Counted from the stretch's first letter, positions 8,099-18,341 are shown. The stretch: 64,000 nucleotides of DNA from Pelagovum pacificum (GCF_016134045.1 NZ_CP065915.1:2542001-2606000), one strand, 5' to 3'. Notes: generated by a model from the letters alone, not told the origin. A program made the numbers and translations.

Positions 8099-10504
8099 AT
8101 GTCCGCCCTGCCCACCGCCTTCGAAGACTGGTTCGCGTCCCGGGGATGGTCGATTCACCCCCATCAGGCAGAGATGCTGGACCGCGCGGACGAACCCGCG
8201 CTGATGTTGATCGCGCCGACGGGCGGCGGCAAGACGCTCGCAGGGTTCCTGCCGACGCTGGTCGAACTGGCAGACGGCGGGCACGAGGGGCTGCATACGC
8301 TTTATATCTCTCCGCTCAAGGCGCTTGCCGCCGATATCCGGCGCAACCTCACCACGCCGGTGACCGAGATGGGCCTGCCGATCCGGATCGAGGACCGGAC
8401 TGGCGACACCTCTTCCTCCGCACGGCGGCGTCAGCGGGCCGATCCGCCGCACATCCTGCTGACCACGCCCGAAAGCCTCGCGCTGCTGACCTCCTATGAG
8501 GACAGCCACCGCATGTTCTCAGGCCTCCAGCGCGTGATCGTCGATGAGATTCACGCGCTGTCGGAAAGCAAGCGCGGCGATCAGCTGATGCTCGCGCTCT
8601 CCCGGCTGGAAGCGATGGCCCCCGGCCTGCGCCGTGTCGGCCTGTCGGCGACGGTCGAGGATCCGGCGGCCCTCGCCTCGGAACTTGCGCGGCACCCCGA
8701 TCCCTGCCCGATCCTGCACGCCGATCCCGGACCCGACCCCGACATCCGGATGCTCGTCACCGAGGAGCGCCCGCCCTGGGCCGGCGGAGGCGCCAGATAT
8801 TCCATCCCCGCCGTTCTAGAGGAGGTGAAGCGCCACCGCACGACGCTGATCTTCCACAACACCCGCGCCCAGGCGGAGATCTTCTTTCACAACCTATGGC
8901 TCGCCAACGAAGAGGCGCTGCCGATTGCGATCCACCACGGCTCCCTCGCGCGCGAGCAGCGGCTCAAGGTCGAGGCCGCGATGGTCACGGGCCAGCTGCG
9001 CGCCGTGGTCTGCACCGGCACGCTCGACCTCGGGATCGACTGGGGCGATGTCGACCTCATCATTCAGATCGGCGCCCCCAAGAACGTGAAGCGACTGATC
9101 CAGAGGATCGGCCGGGCGAACCACCGCTACAACGCTCCCTCGAAAGCGATCCTCGTCCCTGCGAACCGTTTCGAGATCGTCGAATGTATCGCCGCCTTGG
9201 AGGCCGCGAAGGAACGCGACCTTGATGGCGACCCGAAGGGCCCCGGCCCCCGTGACGTTCTGTGCCAGCACATCCTGATAAGGGCCTGTGCAGGACCGTT
9301 CCTACCGGAGGACCTTTACCGCGAGGTTAAGAGCGTCGGGGCTTACGCCGGTTTGTCGCGCGCCGCCTTCGATGATTGCCTCGAATTTTGTGCAACCGGT
9401 GGCTACGCGCTGCGCGCCTACGACCGCTGGCAGCGGCTGAAACAGACCGATGAGACATGGCACCTGCGCGACCCCCGCGCCGCGACCCGGATCCGCATGA
9501 ATATCGGAACGATCCAGGACACCGACCGCGTGAAGGTCCGGTGGCGCGGGCGCGGTGGCGCGCCGCTCGGCGAAGTGGAAGAGGATTTCGCCGCGACCCT
9601 GACGCCCGGCGACACGTTCCTGATCGGCGGTGAGGTCGTGCGCTACGACCGGCTGCGCGAGATGACGATCGAAGTGTCGCGCCGGCCCGACAAGAAGCCG
9701 AAGATCGCGACCTTCATGGGCACCAAATTCGCGACCTCGACTCAGCTGTCACAGCGGATCCTGCGGATGTTCGAACAGCCCTCGTGGCCCGAACTTCCCG
9801 AGCACACGGCCGAATGGCTCGCGCTGCAGCGCGACGTCAGCAAGCTGCCCGAGGCCGACCGTATCCTGGTGGAGACCTTTCCCGACGAGGGCCGACATCA
9901 CCTCTGCGCCTACGGTTTCGCGGGGCGCAACGCGCAGCAGACCCTCGGCCTGCTCCTGACCCAGCGGATGGAGGTCCTCGGGCTACATCCGCTCGGGTTC
10001 GTCGCAAGCGACTACGCGACGCTGATCTGGGGGCTTGATCCGGTCGAGGACCCGACTCCGCTGTTCGGCCCCGACGCGCTGCGCGAGGACTTCGATCATT
10101 GGCTGTCGGGCAATGCGGTCATGAAGCGCACCTTTCGCGCCGTCGCGACCATCGCGGGGCTGATCGAGCGCAATATCCCAGCCTCCGGACGCAAGTCCGG
10201 GCGGCAGGCGACGTTTTCGTCCGATATCCTCTACGACACGCTGGTCCGCTACGATCCCGAGCACCTGCTGCTGCGGATCACCCAGGAAGAGGCGCTGCGC
10301 GGTCTCGTCGATTTCGGCCGGATCGAAGAGATGCTGACCCGCACCGCCGGGCGGATCGACCATGTCCGGCTCGACCGGATCACGCCCTTGGCCGCGCCGA
10401 TGTTCCTCGAGGTCGGCAAGGTGCCGGTGTCCGCCTCCGGAGCGGAGCGGCTGATGGAGGAAGAGGCCGCCCGGCTGATGGAGACTGCCGGGCTCGTCCT
10501 CTGA
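8099..10504 (+). CDS. Ligase-associated DNA damage response DEXH-box helicase (Lhr-like)
   Basis: The 801-residue superfamily 2 helicase has Walker A APTGGGKT at 39-46, DEIH at 149-152, a motif III SAT, and the QRIGRANHR motif VI of Lhr-type enzymes, followed by the Lhr winged-helix/C-terminal region. This short Lhr form is the one usually encoded with an ATP-dependent DNA ligase, a metallo-beta-lactamase-fold exonuclease and the PdeM phosphoesterase. Here only PdeM is nearby, 990 bases downstream, with an inverted unrelated gene between. It would unwind DNA 3'-to-5' during repair. Confidence 0.92.
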   Translation: MSALPTAFEDWFASRGWSIHPHQAEMLDRADEPALMLIAPTGGGKTLAGFLPTLVELADGGHEGLHTLYISPLKALAADIRRNLTTPVTEMGLPIRIEDRTGDTSSSARRRQRADPPHILLTTPESLALLTSYEDSHRMFSGLQRVIVDEIHALSESKRGDQLMLALSRLEAMAPGLRRVGLSATVEDPAALASELARHPDPCPILHADPGPDPDIRMLVTEERPPWAGGGARYSIPAVLEEVKRHRTTLIFHNTRAQAEIFFHNLWLANEEALPIAIHHGSLAREQRLKVEAAMVTGQLRAVVCTGTLDLGIDWGDVDLIIQIGAPKNVKRLIQRIGRANHRYNAPSKAILVPANRFEIVECIAALEAAKERDLDGDPKGPGPRDVLCQHILIRACAGPFLPEDLYREVKSVGAYAGLSRAAFDDCLEFCATGGYALRAYDRWQRLKQTDETWHLRDPRAATRIRMNIGTIQDTDRVKVRWRGRGGAPLGEVEEDFAATLTPGDTFLIGGEVVRYDRLREMTIEVSRRPDKKPKIATFMGTKFATSTQLSQRILRMFEQPSWPELPEHTAEWLALQRDVSKLPEADRILVETFPDEGRHHLCAYGFAGRNAQQTLGLLLTQRMEVLGLHPLGFVASDYATLIWGLDPVEDPTPLFGPDALREDFDHWLSGNAVMKRTFRAVATIAGLIERNIPASGRKSGRQATFSSDILYDTLVRYDPEHLLLRITQEEALRGLVDFGRIEEMLTRTAGRIDHVRLDRITPLAAPMFLEVGKVPVSASGAERLMEEEAARLMETAGLVL

Positions 10505-10507
10505 TCC

Positions 10508-11359
10508 CTACTTCTTGCCTTCGGTCATCCGCTTGATCGCCTCGATCCCGCTCTCGCCGAGTGGCACCGCTGCGAAAGGACCGCCGACGCGCGTCTGCGC
10601 CACATCCTGCGGGTCGGGCGCGACGGCCTTGGCGAACAGCGCCTCCGCCCAGTCCTCGGCATTGTCCTGCGGCTTGTAGCCGAGGAAGCCGACCTTGTGA
10701 TTGCTCACCGGCGCGCGATCGTTGTTCGAAACGCCGTAGGCGACGGTGAAGCCGACCGTCGGCGTCTCGATCGCGCGAGTTACGAGCTGCACCATGTCCC
10801 GATAGCTGAGCCAGGAGCCGAGAGCGCGAACGTTCTGCGGTTCCGGCGTGCAGCTGAGGATGCGCAGGCAGACCGCCTCGAGACCGCGCTTTTCCCAGTA
10901 CATGCGGCCCATATCCTCGGCAAAGCACTTGGCGAGACCATAGAACGTGTCCGGCCGGTGGGGTTCGTCCGTGTCGATGCCGCGCGCGTTCTCCGCCATG
11001 CCGACGGCGTGGATCGACGAGGCATAGACCACCCGGCGTGCACCGTGCCTCCAGGCCGCCTGCCAGATGTTGTAGGCGCCGACGTAGTTCGGCAGGTGCA
11101 AGTCCTCGAACGGGCGTTCGTCGACGATCGCACCGAAGTGGATCACCATCTCCGCCCCCTCGAGCAGCGGCTCGACCGCGTCGTAGTCGCCGAGGTCGGC
11201 CTGAACGTACGTCTCGTTCGGCAGCAACTCCGCCGGCGCTTCGAGAATGTCGGTCGTGACAAGCTCGCGTGCCATCTTTGACAGAGGCGCACGCAGTTCA
11301 TTGCCGAGGTTGCCACGGGCACCGGTGAGGACGAGTTTTCCGAACAAGGCAGATCCCAT
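10508..11359 (-). CDS. NAD-dependent epimerase/dehydratase family, uronate dehydrogenase-like
   Basis: This 283-residue short-chain dehydrogenase has the NAD motif TGARGNLG (12-19), a catalytic serine in YASSIH (112-117) and a YxxxK pair (Tyr140, Lys144 in YGLAKCF). SCTPEPQN (169-176) and GFLGYKPQDNAE closely match uronate dehydrogenases, which oxidise D-glucuronate or D-galacturonate to aldarolactones with NAD+. The match to Agrobacterium Udh is from memory, so substrate specificity is a good guess only. No uronate catabolism genes are beside it. It lies inverted between the helicase and PdeM genes, its stop three bases after the helicase stop. Confidence 0.72.
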   Translation of the reverse strand: MGSALFGKLVLTGARGNLGNELRAPLSKMARELVTTDILEAPAELLPNETYVQADLGDYDAVEPLLEGAEMVIHFGAIVDERPFEDLHLPNYVGAYNIWQAAWRHGARRVVYASSIHAVGMAENARGIDTDEPHRPDTFYGLAKCFAEDMGRMYWEKRGLEAVCLRILSCTPEPQNVRALGSWLSYRDMVQLVTRAIETPTVGFTVAYGVSNNDRAPVSNHKVGFLGYKPQDNAEDWAEALFAKAVAPDPQDVAQTRVGGPFAAVPLGESGIEAIKRMTEGKK

Positions 11360-11493
11360 TCATTGCAGGAGGTACTGCCGGAGACGCTACCGGGATGGCG
11401 CGTGAAGGTCGAGTGTGCGGCACCTCCTTTCCAGGTGAGTGACAGGCGCGGGACGTCTTGCCCCCGGACCTATCATCTGCGAGTGAACAGATC

Positions 11494-12144
11494 ATGAACG
11501 CCTTCGAGTTCACCTTGTCCGGCGCAACCCTGCGCGCCCTGCCCTCCGGTGCGCTCTACTGGCCCGGCGAGCGCTTGCTTTGCGTGTCCGACCTGCACCT
11601 CGGCAAGTCGGAGCGCATCGCCCGCCGGCAGGGTCTGATGCTGCCGCCCTACGAGACGCGCGAGACGCTGACCCGCCTCGACGCGGTGTTGTCGGCCACC
11701 GGGGCCGAGCGGGTGATCTGCCTCGGCGATTCCTTCGACGACCTCGACGCCGGTGCCGCGCTCGACGAGAGCGACCGGCTCTGGCTGACGCAGCTCATGG
11801 CCGGGCGCGACTGGACCTGGATCGAGGGCAATCACGATCCGGGCCCGCTCGAGCTTGGCGGCGCGCATCGTGCCGAGATGACGGTCGGTCCCTTGACCTT
11901 CCGGCATATCGCGATGGACGGGGCCACCGGCGAAGTCTCGGGTCATTACCACCCCAAATGCAGTCTGCGCGGAAACAGCCGACCCGCCTTCATTGCGGAC
12001 CGTAACCGTCTGATCCTGCCGGCTTTCGGCGCCTATACCGGTGGTCTCCGCTGCGGCGATCCGGCGATCCGGCGACTGTTCGACGATGCGGCGCTGGCGA
12101 TTCTCACCGGCACCCGCGCGCTTCCCGTTCCGTTGGCGCGGTAA
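11494..12144 (+). CDS. pdeM: Ligase-associated DNA damage response endonuclease PdeM
   Basis: The 216-residue calcineurin-like metallophosphoesterase has all metal-binding motifs in order: SDLHLGK (32-38), GDSFDD (79-84), GNHD (112-115) and GHYHP (150-154). This short form matches the PdeM phosphoesterase encoded with the Lhr helicase, ligase and exonuclease in a predicted bacterial DNA-repair set. I used the ATG at 11494; an upstream start at 11458 would add residues outside the domain. The helicase partner lies upstream, interrupted by the uronate-dehydrogenase-like gene. Confidence 0.88.
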   Translation: MNAFEFTLSGATLRALPSGALYWPGERLLCVSDLHLGKSERIARRQGLMLPPYETRETLTRLDAVLSATGAERVICLGDSFDDLDAGAALDESDRLWLTQLMAGRDWTWIEGNHDPGPLELGGAHRAEMTVGPLTFRHIAMDGATGEVSGHYHPKCSLRGNSRPAFIADRNRLILPAFGAYTGGLRCGDPAIRRLFDDAALAILTGTRALPVPLAR

Positions 12145-12162
12145 GCCCCTGAAGTCCTGACT

Positions 12163-12480
12163 ATGTACGGGGCCGAAGCTGACGTTTGACAGGTGCTGTT
12201 AGAAGAGGTCCCCGAACAAGTGCTGGCCAACGGCATGGTCGACGGGACGGAGGTCAGCTTCGCCCGGATCGAAGCAGAGATCTTCGGCGCGCCGGCGGGA
12301 CTACGGGCGTCACTGGTCGCCGGTGCACCTCGACTTCCACACAAACGATGTCGAAGGGCTCCGCGAGCGGGCGCTGTGGGCCGGTGCGACGCTCGACGCC
12401 TGGCACAATGTCCCGGGCCGGCCGTCCGGCGCCTTCATAGCGGACCCGTTCGACAACGGCTTCTGCCTGATCGGCTCGGC
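12163..12480 (+). pseudogene. Broken VOC (glyoxalase/bleomycin-resistance) gene remnant
   Basis: From 12302 the frame reads GRHWSPVHLDFHTNDVEG and then ADPFDNGFCLIG, the typical C-terminal half of a VOC dioxygenase/glyoxalase-fold protein. Upstream, a different frame carries VDGTEVSFARIEAEIFGAPAG, which fits the preceding strand, so a +1 shift near 12300 splits the gene. An in-frame TGA at 12187 cuts the N-terminal part, and the C-terminal frame has no stop of its own before running into the antisense 3' end of folD. I read this as a decayed gene; the N-terminal part of the assignment is uncertain. Confidence 0.5.
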
Positions 12481-13371
12481 TCAGGCGGTCAGACCTTCGG
12501 GCTCGGCAAGGCCATTGGCGCGGCAGCAGGCCGTGACGGTATTCGCCAGCAGGCAGGCGATCGTCATGGGGCCGACCCCTCCCGGCACCGGGGTGATCGC
12601 ACCGGCACGCGCGGCGGCACTTTCAAAAGCCACGTCACCGACCAGCCGCGTCTTCTCGCCAGACGGGATGCGGTTGATGCCGACGTCGATGACCGTTGCG
12701 CCTTCCTTGATCCAGTCGCCCGGCACCATCTCGGGTCGTCCGACGGCGGCGACCACGATGTCGGCGCGGCGAACGACTTCGGCGAGGTCCTTGGTCCGGG
12801 AATGGGCGATGGTGACGGTGCAGCTCTCACCCAGCAGAAGGTTCGCCATTGGTTTGCCGACGATGTTGCTGCGCCCGATCACCACGGCGTCCAGTCCGGA
12901 GAGCGAGCCGAGCTGTTCGCGCAGCATCATCAGGCAGCCAAGCGGCGTGCAGGGAACCATCGACTTCTGACCGGTCCCAAGCAGTCCGACGTTCGAAATG
13001 TGAAAGCCGTCCACGTCCTTCGCCGGGTCGATCGAGTTGATGACGAGGTTGGAATCAAGATGAGGTGGCAGCGGCAACTGTACGAGAATGCCATGAACTT
13101 TCGGATCGGCGTTCAGCTTCTCGACCAGCGTGAGAAGCTCTTCCTCAGACGTGTCGGCGGTCAGCCGATGTTCGAAAGATGCCATTCCGACTTCAACCGT
13201 CATGCGACCTTTCGAGCGGACGTACACTTCGCTCGCCGGGTCTTCGCCCACGAGGACAACGGCAAGTCCGGGGGTGATCCCCTGCTCTTCCTTCAGCCGG
13301 TCGACGTGGCCGGCGACCTTGGCGCGGACCTCTGCGGCGAAGGCCTTCCCGTCGATGATCTGTGCGCTCAT
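12481..13371 (-). CDS. folD: Bifunctional methylenetetrahydrofolate dehydrogenase/cyclohydrolase FolD
   Basis: The 296-residue enzyme interconverts 5,10-methylene-, 5,10-methenyl- and 10-formyl-tetrahydrofolate in the cytosol. The catalytic Tyr50 and Lys54 are in [18 protein letters not shown] is the folate-site signature, GRSNIVGKP the nucleotide-site turn, and [10 protein letters not shown] the C-terminal FolD signature. The length is normal. The ATG at 13371 has a GAGGAG ribosome-binding site; the frame is open well upstream but that part is not FolD-like. Its stop abuts the VOC remnant. Confidence 0.97.
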   Translation of the reverse strand: MSAQIIDGKAFAAEVRAKVAGHVDRLKEEQGITPGLAVVLVGEDPASEVYVRSKGRMTVEVGMASFEHRLTADTSEEELLTLVEKLNADPKVHGILVQLPLPPHLDSNLVINSIDPAKDVDGFHISNVGLLGTGQKSMVPCTPLGCLMMLREQLGSLSGLDAVVIGRSNIVGKPMANLLLGESCTVTIAHSRTKDLAEVVRRADIVVAAVGRPEMVPGDWIKEGATVIDVGINRIPSGEKTRLVGDVAFESAAARAGAITPVPGGVGPMTIACLLANTVTACCRANGLAEPEGLTA

Positions 13372-13440
13372 CTTCTGCGTCTCCTCTTCCGTGACCGGTG
13401 CTGTGTCTGGGCAGAGCGCTACGACACTTCGGGGGCGAAC

Positions 13441-13464
13441 GAAAAGGCGAACTTCGCCTTCTTC
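13441..13464 (-). terminator. Candidate intrinsic terminator downstream of the MOSC gene
   Basis: Read on the minus strand, AAGGCGAA and TTCGCCTT arms form a compact hairpin followed by TTTTCG, about 80 bases after the MOSC stop and 70 bases before the folD start. It would separate the tam-MOSC transcript from folD. The stem is short and the T run only four bases, so the call is tentative. Confidence 0.4.
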
Positions 13465-13544
13465 ATGGGTTTGGCGCGACGCTAGACCTCTGCGGCCGGT
13501 TGGCAGCAATGTTTCCGACCATTTGCCGGCCGGAATCGGCGGAC

Positions 13545-14147
13545 CTAGGCCGGGACCGCCGCGTCCGCGCCTTGCCACGCCCTCTGCCCCGGCACGTGAA
13601 GCCGGATGCGCGCGCCGAGCTTCAGCTCACCTTCCCGCTCCACCCATGCCGTGACACCGCGCCGGCCTTCTGCGACCGCCTTGAAGCGTTTGCCATGGCC
13701 GGGCGCGGCTTCCTCGATAGTCATCGCGGGAAACTGGCAAGGCTGGTTCTGCATGTCGACCACCAGCGTCGCACCATGTTCCGACTGAAGCCGCGCCGAC
13801 GGGGGGACATGGCTGAAATCCGCGATCCCCTCGACCACGACGGACGCGCCGAGCCATGCTGGGTCGATCGCCTCCACCCCCAGCTCTGCTGCGATCTGCG
13901 CAAGCTCCTCCGCCGATACGATACTCAGCTGCCGAACGTTACGGATCTCGGTGCCGCGCGGGTACTGACTGACCACCCGGCTGCAGGACGGACGGGTGAG
14001 GCCGGCGTGAAACTCGCCCTCATAGCCAGCGAACGTCAGGGGCATCGTGTCCTGTGCCGAACCGTCGATCGGCTTGCGATCCCGGTGGGGCACATGGCCA
14101 AGCCAGGTGATCGTGGCGTAATGGTCGGTGGGGATCAGGGCGGGCAT
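13545..14147 (-). CDS. MOSC-domain protein
   Basis: This 200-residue MOSC-domain protein belongs to the group of small stand-alone members. The conserved cysteine of the domain is Cys137 in [10 protein letters not shown], with the upstream [18 protein letters not shown] and a [16 protein letters not shown] segment near the C-terminus. MOSC domains bind sulfur carriers in molybdenum-cofactor sulfurases and in proteins acting on N-hydroxylated compounds; the exact reaction here is not predictable. It starts 11 bases after the trans-aconitate methyltransferase stop and is probably cotranscribed with it. Confidence 0.87.
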   Translation of the reverse strand: MPALIPTDHYATITWLGHVPHRDRKPIDGSAQDTMPLTFAGYEGEFHAGLTRPSCSRVVSQYPRGTEIRNVRQLSIVSAEELAQIAAELGVEAIDPAWLGASVVVEGIADFSHVPPSARLQSEHGATLVVDMQNQPCQFPAMTIEEAAPGHGKRFKAVAEGRRGVTAWVEREGELKLGARIRLHVPGQRAWQGADAAVPA

Positions 14148-14158
14148 CGCGACCTCCG

Positions 14159-14929
14159 TCAGGGCTGCTTGCGCAAGGTGACGAAAACCCGGCGGAACGG
14201 CAAGAGCACGGACCCGTCCGGCCCCGGTGGGTAGGATTCCGCAAGCGCGGCATCGTACTGCGCGATATAGGTCGCTCGCTCCTGGTCGGACATCCGTGTC
14301 GCATAAGGACGCATGGCGGTCGATTGGGTGAAGTGGCGCACCGGGTGGCCTTCCCCGGACGACACAAGCTCCTGAAGGTAAGTCGTTTCCCAGATGGACA
14401 CTGCTCCGAATGAACGCAGCAGGCGGTAATAGCTGTCGAGCGGCGCGACCGGAGCGCGGAACGCGCGATCGAACCGGTCCGGGATTAAGTCTGCCGCGAT
14501 CTCGCGCAGGAGGCGATGGCTCGGTGCGTCGAACTGGTCAGGCATCTGAACGGCGAGCACCCCGCCCGACGCCAGCAACAGCGCGAGGCGGGGGAACTGG
14601 ATGTCATGCTCGGGCACCCAGTGGAGCAGCGCGTTGGAGAAGATCAGAGCCGGGGGCGCCTCCGACTCCCAAAGCGCCGCGTCCACTTCGACCAGCGCAT
14701 CGTAACCTTTCGCCTTCTCCAGCATGGCGGGCGAGGAATCGACGCCGATCAATCGGCGATCCGGGAAGCGGGCGCGCAATGCGCCCGCGACCGCGCCGTT
14801 GCCACAGCCAAGGTCGACGATGTCGCCCGCCGGCACGTCGCCCACTTGCGCCAGCAGGTCGAGTGCGGGGCGCAGGCGCAGGTCACCGAAGGCCGCGTAG
14901 GCAGCAGGGTTCCAGTCAACGTCGGTCAT
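14159..14929 (-). CDS. tam: Trans-aconitate 2-methyltransferase
   Basis: This 256-residue SAM-dependent methyltransferase has motif I DLGCGNG at 39-45, the Tam-type N-terminus WNPAAYAAFGDLRLRPA, and the family segments SNALLHWVPEH and GGVLAVQMPDQFD. Tam methylates trans-aconitate, an inhibitory by-product of the citric-acid-cycle intermediate cis-aconitate. I chose the ATG at 14929; a start at 14992 would read through the ftsH terminator hairpin. It heads a two-gene unit with the MOSC gene. Confidence 0.88.
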   Translation of the reverse strand: MTDVDWNPAAYAAFGDLRLRPALDLLAQVGDVPAGDIVDLGCGNGAVAGALRARFPDRRLIGVDSSPAMLEKAKGYDALVEVDAALWESEAPPALIFSNALLHWVPEHDIQFPRLALLLASGGVLAVQMPDQFDAPSHRLLREIAADLIPDRFDRAFRAPVAPLDSYYRLLRSFGAVSIWETTYLQELVSSGEGHPVRHFTQSTAMRPYATRMSDQERATYIAQYDAALAESYPPGPDGSVLLPFRRVFVTLRKQP

Positions 14930-14970
14930 GCCCGAGAGGCTACCGTGAAAACCGCAGAATGGCAGCGCGC

Positions 14971-15009
14971 AAAAGAAAAGCCCCGCCGGCATCGCTGCCG
15001 ACGGGGCTT
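14971..15009 (-). terminator. Intrinsic terminator of ftsH
   Basis: Fourteen-base arms (14978-14991 and 14996-15009) pair with one mismatch around a four-base loop. On the minus strand the stem is followed by TTTTCTTTT. It begins 19 bases after the ftsH stop, so it ends the long tol-pal-tilS-ftsH transcript and insulates tam. Confidence 0.88.
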
Positions 15010-15028
15010 CTGTCGCTAGACCGGAAGA

Positions 15029-16954
15029 TCAGGCCGACGGTTCGGGCTCCAGCCCGCCATCGTCGGAGCGCGGCTTCTTCGGCTTGTTCGTCTTCGGGAT
15101 CGCGGTGACCGAGCTGCCCGAGGACGGCGGCGTGTCGTCCGCGTCGTCGCCGCGGTTCAGCGGATCGCCGGCGATGACCTTGGTGATCTCGTTGCCGGTC
15201 AGCGTCTCGTATTCCAACAGACCCTGCGCCAGACGCTCGAGGTCGTCGCGCTTCTCCGTCAGGATGCGCTTGGCCGTCTGGTACCCCTCGTCGATGATCT
15301 CCTTGACCTTGTCGTCGATCATCTTCTGGGTCGCGGCAGAGTGGTTGGTCCCGCCACCGTAGGCGCCGAGGTAGCTCTGCTGTTCGTTGGCGTAGTCGAC
15401 ATAGCCGAGCTCTTCGTCCGCGAAACCGAACTGGGTGACCATCGCACGCGCGATCTTGGACACCTGTTGGATATCGGACGCCGCGCCGGAGGTGACGTTC
15501 TCCTTGCCGAAGATCAGCTCTTCCGCGACACGGCCACCCATCGCCATGGCGATCTTGGACGTGTACTTGGTGAAGCTTACCGACAGCTGGTCGCGCTCCG
15601 GCAGCGACAGCACGAGGCCGAGTGCCCTGCCCCGCGGGATGATCGTCGCCTTGTGGATCGGATCATGCTGCGGAACGTTCAGGCCGACGACGGCGTGACC
15701 GGCCTCGTGGTAGGCGGTCAGCTTCTTCTCGTCCTCGGTCATGACCATCGAGCGCCGTTCGGAGCCCATCATGACCTTGTCCTTGGCGTTCTCGAAATCG
15801 AGCATCGTCACGAACCGCCGACCCACGCGGGCAGCCATCAGCGCCGCTTCGTTCACGAGGTTGGCCAGGTCCGCGCCGGAGAAGCCGGGCGTGCCGCGCG
15901 CGATGATGCGCAGGTCCACGTCGGGCCCGAGCGGCACCTTGCGCGCGTGGACGCCGAGGATCTTCTCGCGGCCCTTGATGTCTGGGTTCGGCACCTGGAC
16001 CTGGCGGTCGAAACGGCCGGGACGCAGCAGCGCGGGGTCAAGAACGTCCGGGCGGTTGGTCGCCGCGACGATGATGATGCCCTCATTCGCTTCGAAACCG
16101 TCCATCTCGACAAGCAGCTGGTTCAACGTCTGCTCACGCTCGTCATTGCCGCCGCCGTAGCCCACGCCACGGGACCGACCGACAGCGTCGATCTCGTCGA
16201 TGAAGACGATACAGGGCGCGTTTTTCTTCGCCTGTTCGAACATATCGCGCACGCGGGATGCGCCCACGCCGACGAACATCTCGACGAAGTCGGAGCCGGA
16301 GATGGTGAAGAACGGCACCCCCGCTTCGCCAGCAATGGCGCGGGCGAGCAGCGTCTTACCGGTGCCGGGCGGGCCGACGAGCAGCGCACCCTTCGGGATC
16401 TTGCCGCCGAGCCGGCTGAATTTCTGCGGGTTGCGCAGGAATTCGACGATCTCCTCGAGCTCGTCCTTCGCCTCGTCGATGCCGGCGACGTCGTCGAACG
16501 TGACGCGCCCGTGCTTCTCGGTCAGCAGCTTGGCGCGAGACTTGCCGAAGCCCATGGCGCCGCCGCGTCCACCGCCCTGCATCCGGTTCATGAAGTAGAT
16601 CCAGACGCCGATCAGCAGCAGGAAGGGCAGAAGCCCGACCAGGAATGTGGTGAAGCCATTCTGTTCCTGGCTCCGCGCCGTGACGGGGATGTCATTGGCG
16701 ATCAGAAGCTGGGTAACCTCGGCATCTTCAGGCTTGATCGTGACGTAGTCGCGACCGTCGGCCCCGCGGTAGCGAAGCTGTTCGCCGTCGATGGTCACGG
16801 AGCTGACGCCGTCGTTCTCCACTGCGCGGACGAAGTCCGAATAGCTGCGGGAGGTCGACTGCATCGTGCCCTGTCCACCGGAGAACAGGTTGAAGAGTGC
16901 CAGGATCAAAAGGAAGAGAACGACCCAGAAGGCCAGGTTTCGCGCGTTGCCCAA
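15029..16954 (-). CDS. ftsH: ATP-dependent zinc metalloprotease FtsH
   Basis: The 641-residue membrane AAA protease degrades misfolded membrane proteins and regulatory targets. Two N-terminal membrane helices (about 7-23 and 101-121) flank a periplasmic loop. Walker A is GPPGTGKT at 194-201, Walker B is VFIDEID at 250-256, the second region of homology with RPGRFD is near 311-316, and the zinc-binding HEAGH is at 416-420. The start codon is TTG, supported by GGGAG upstream and by the family N-terminus (GNARNLAFW). It is the last gene of the tol-pal-tilS block. Confidence 0.98.
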   Translation of the reverse strand: MGNARNLAFWVVLFLLILALFNLFSGGQGTMQSTSRSYSDFVRAVENDGVSSVTIDGEQLRYRGADGRDYVTIKPEDAEVTQLLIANDIPVTARSQEQNGFTTFLVGLLPFLLLIGVWIYFMNRMQGGGRGGAMGFGKSRAKLLTEKHGRVTFDDVAGIDEAKDELEEIVEFLRNPQKFSRLGGKIPKGALLVGPPGTGKTLLARAIAGEAGVPFFTISGSDFVEMFVGVGASRVRDMFEQAKKNAPCIVFIDEIDAVGRSRGVGYGGGNDEREQTLNQLLVEMDGFEANEGIIIVAATNRPDVLDPALLRPGRFDRQVQVPNPDIKGREKILGVHARKVPLGPDVDLRIIARGTPGFSGADLANLVNEAALMAARVGRRFVTMLDFENAKDKVMMGSERRSMVMTEDEKKLTAYHEAGHAVVGLNVPQHDPIHKATIIPRGRALGLVLSLPERDQLSVSFTKYTSKIAMAMGGRVAEELIFGKENVTSGAASDIQQVSKIARAMVTQFGFADEELGYVDYANEQQSYLGAYGGGTNHSAATQKMIDDKVKEIIDEGYQTAKRILTEKRDDLERLAQGLLEYETLTGNEITKVIAGDPLNRGDDADDTPPSSGSSVTAIPKTNKPKKPRSDDGGLEPEPSA

Positions 16955-17030
16955 CGATAACTCCCGTGAATCCTCCGGTCCGGCAAGTGGTCCGGACTGT
17001 CTCCCTAAGATAGAGATCGGCGCCCGATCT

Positions 17031-18341
17031 TCAATGAGATAACAAACATTGAGGGAATTCCCCGCGCGGCGGGGCGAGTCTGACCTCCAGCCCCGCGCCG
17101 AACTCTGCTCTCGGACAGGCGATCAGGCGCTCGCCGTCGAACAGCGCGGGCGCGGACAGCAGCGAAACGTGGGGCGCTCCGCTGTCGCGGCCGGCCTGCG
17201 CGGCGCCGTCGGGACCAAGGGCCCGGACGGTCAAGTCCTTGTTTCCGAAAGTGGAAATTCTCCAGCGGCGATCCCATACGTCGCCCTCTGCCACGGTGTC
17301 CTTCACCGCTTCGTATTCACGGACGATGCGGAGCCTGTCGCCCCGCACGACCAGCCGGCACCCGTGCAGCGCGGTATCCCCGCCGGAGAGCACCCGGTCG
17401 AGCGCGGCTTCCAGCGCGGCTTCGCGAGGGCGGTAATCGGCCGACGCGACATATTGCAGCGCCGCCGCCAGCAGACGGAGCTGCGTATCGGCCTCCGTCG
17501 CGGCCAGCCCGTCCCGGTCGAACAGCACGTCGCCATGGTCCATCGCCGCAATCCGCGTGGCGACATCGAAGGCGCGGGCCTCCAGGGCATCGCGCGCGCG
17601 GGCGAGCCTGCGGGACGTCGCCGCGAGCGTCGATCGGGCAAGTCCGGCGTCTTCCAGCGGATCGAGCAGAGCCCGCATCCGGGCGCGCAGGTAGGTGTCG
17701 TCGATGTTGGTCGGATCGTCCGTAAAGGGAATCTTCAGAACCTTGAGGTAATGTCGAAGCTCGGCACGGGGAATCTCCAGCAACGGGCGCAGCTGGATCC
17801 ACGTGCCGTCACCGCGCAGGGGCATGTCGCCCGCGACATCCGGCGGGGCGTCGTCGGGACCATCGTGATTGCGGGAGGGGGCAATGGCGGACAGGCCCTC
17901 GACCCCTGATCCGCGTGACAGGCGCATCAGCAGGCCCTCGGCGAGGTCATCCTCGGTGTGGGCGAAACAGACATGGCACAGGTTCCCGCTCCAGCGCCCG
18001 ATCAGGTCGAGCCGGGCGCGGCGGGCGGCGCCCATCAGGTTGCCCTGCCCGTCCCAGTGCCAGCGCAGCGTCGCGTGGGGCAGGTTCAGACCGGCGGCTT
18101 CGTCTGCCACCATCGCGGCTTCCTGTGGGGCCTCGCGGCGCAGACCATGATCGACGGTCACAACCCAGAGGCGGATGCCGAAAACCCGCGCCCAGCCGGC
18201 GGCAAGGTGCAGCATCGCCATGCTGTCCCCTCCGCCGGAGACGGCAAGGCCGATGTCGGTCGGGAAATCGGGGCCGACCAGCCGCCCCATCGCGTCGGCG
18301 AACCTCTGGTCGAGGCTCGCCGGCCCGGGCCTCACGAGCAC
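17031..18341 (-). CDS. tilS: tRNA(Ile)-lysidine synthetase TilS
   Basis: TilS ligates lysine to C34 of the CAU-anticodon isoleucine tRNA, changing its decoding to AUA. The PP-loop ATP pyrophosphatase motif SGGGDS is at 35-40, VDHGLR follows, and [20 protein letters not shown] is the TilS substrate-loop region; the C-terminal half is divergent as is usual. The start is GTG at 18341, or alternatively GTG at 18335, which would give a GTGA overlap with the cpoB stop. Coupling to cpoB and ftsH is conserved in related genomes. Confidence 0.92.
   Translation of the reverse strand: MLVRPGPASLDQRFADAMGRLVGPDFPTDIGLAVSGGGDSMAMLHLAAGWARVFGIRLWVVTVDHGLRREAPQEAAMVADEAAGLNLPHATLRWHWDGQGNLMGAARRARLDLIGRWSGNLCHVCFAHTEDDLAEGLLMRLSRGSGVEGLSAIAPSRNHDGPDDAPPDVAGDMPLRGDGTWIQLRPLLEIPRAELRHYLKVLKIPFTDDPTNIDDTYLRARMRALLDPLEDAGLARSTLAATSRRLARARDALEARAFDVATRIAAMDHGDVLFDRDGLAATEADTQLRLLAAALQYVASADYRPREAALEAALDRVLSGGDTALHGCRLVVRGDRLRIVREYEAVKDTVAEGDVWDRRWRISTFGNKDLTVRALGPDGAAQAGRDSGAPHVSLLSAPALFDGERLIACPRAEFGAGLEVRLAPPRGEFPQCLLSH

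Noticed and set aside
12290..12310. Programmed frameshift in the VOC gene
   Set aside because: There is no slippery heptamer or stimulatory structure, and an upstream in-frame TGA also disrupts the gene, so decay is simpler.
12193..13485. 430-codon plus-strand frame across the VOC remnant and folD
   Set aside because: Only the first part resembles a protein family; the rest is antisense to folD. Treated as a pseudogene remnant.
15341..16960. Long plus-strand open frame opposite ftsH
   Set aside because: It overlaps an unmistakable ftsH throughout, lacks domain signatures and a ribosome-binding site, and results from third-position GC bias.
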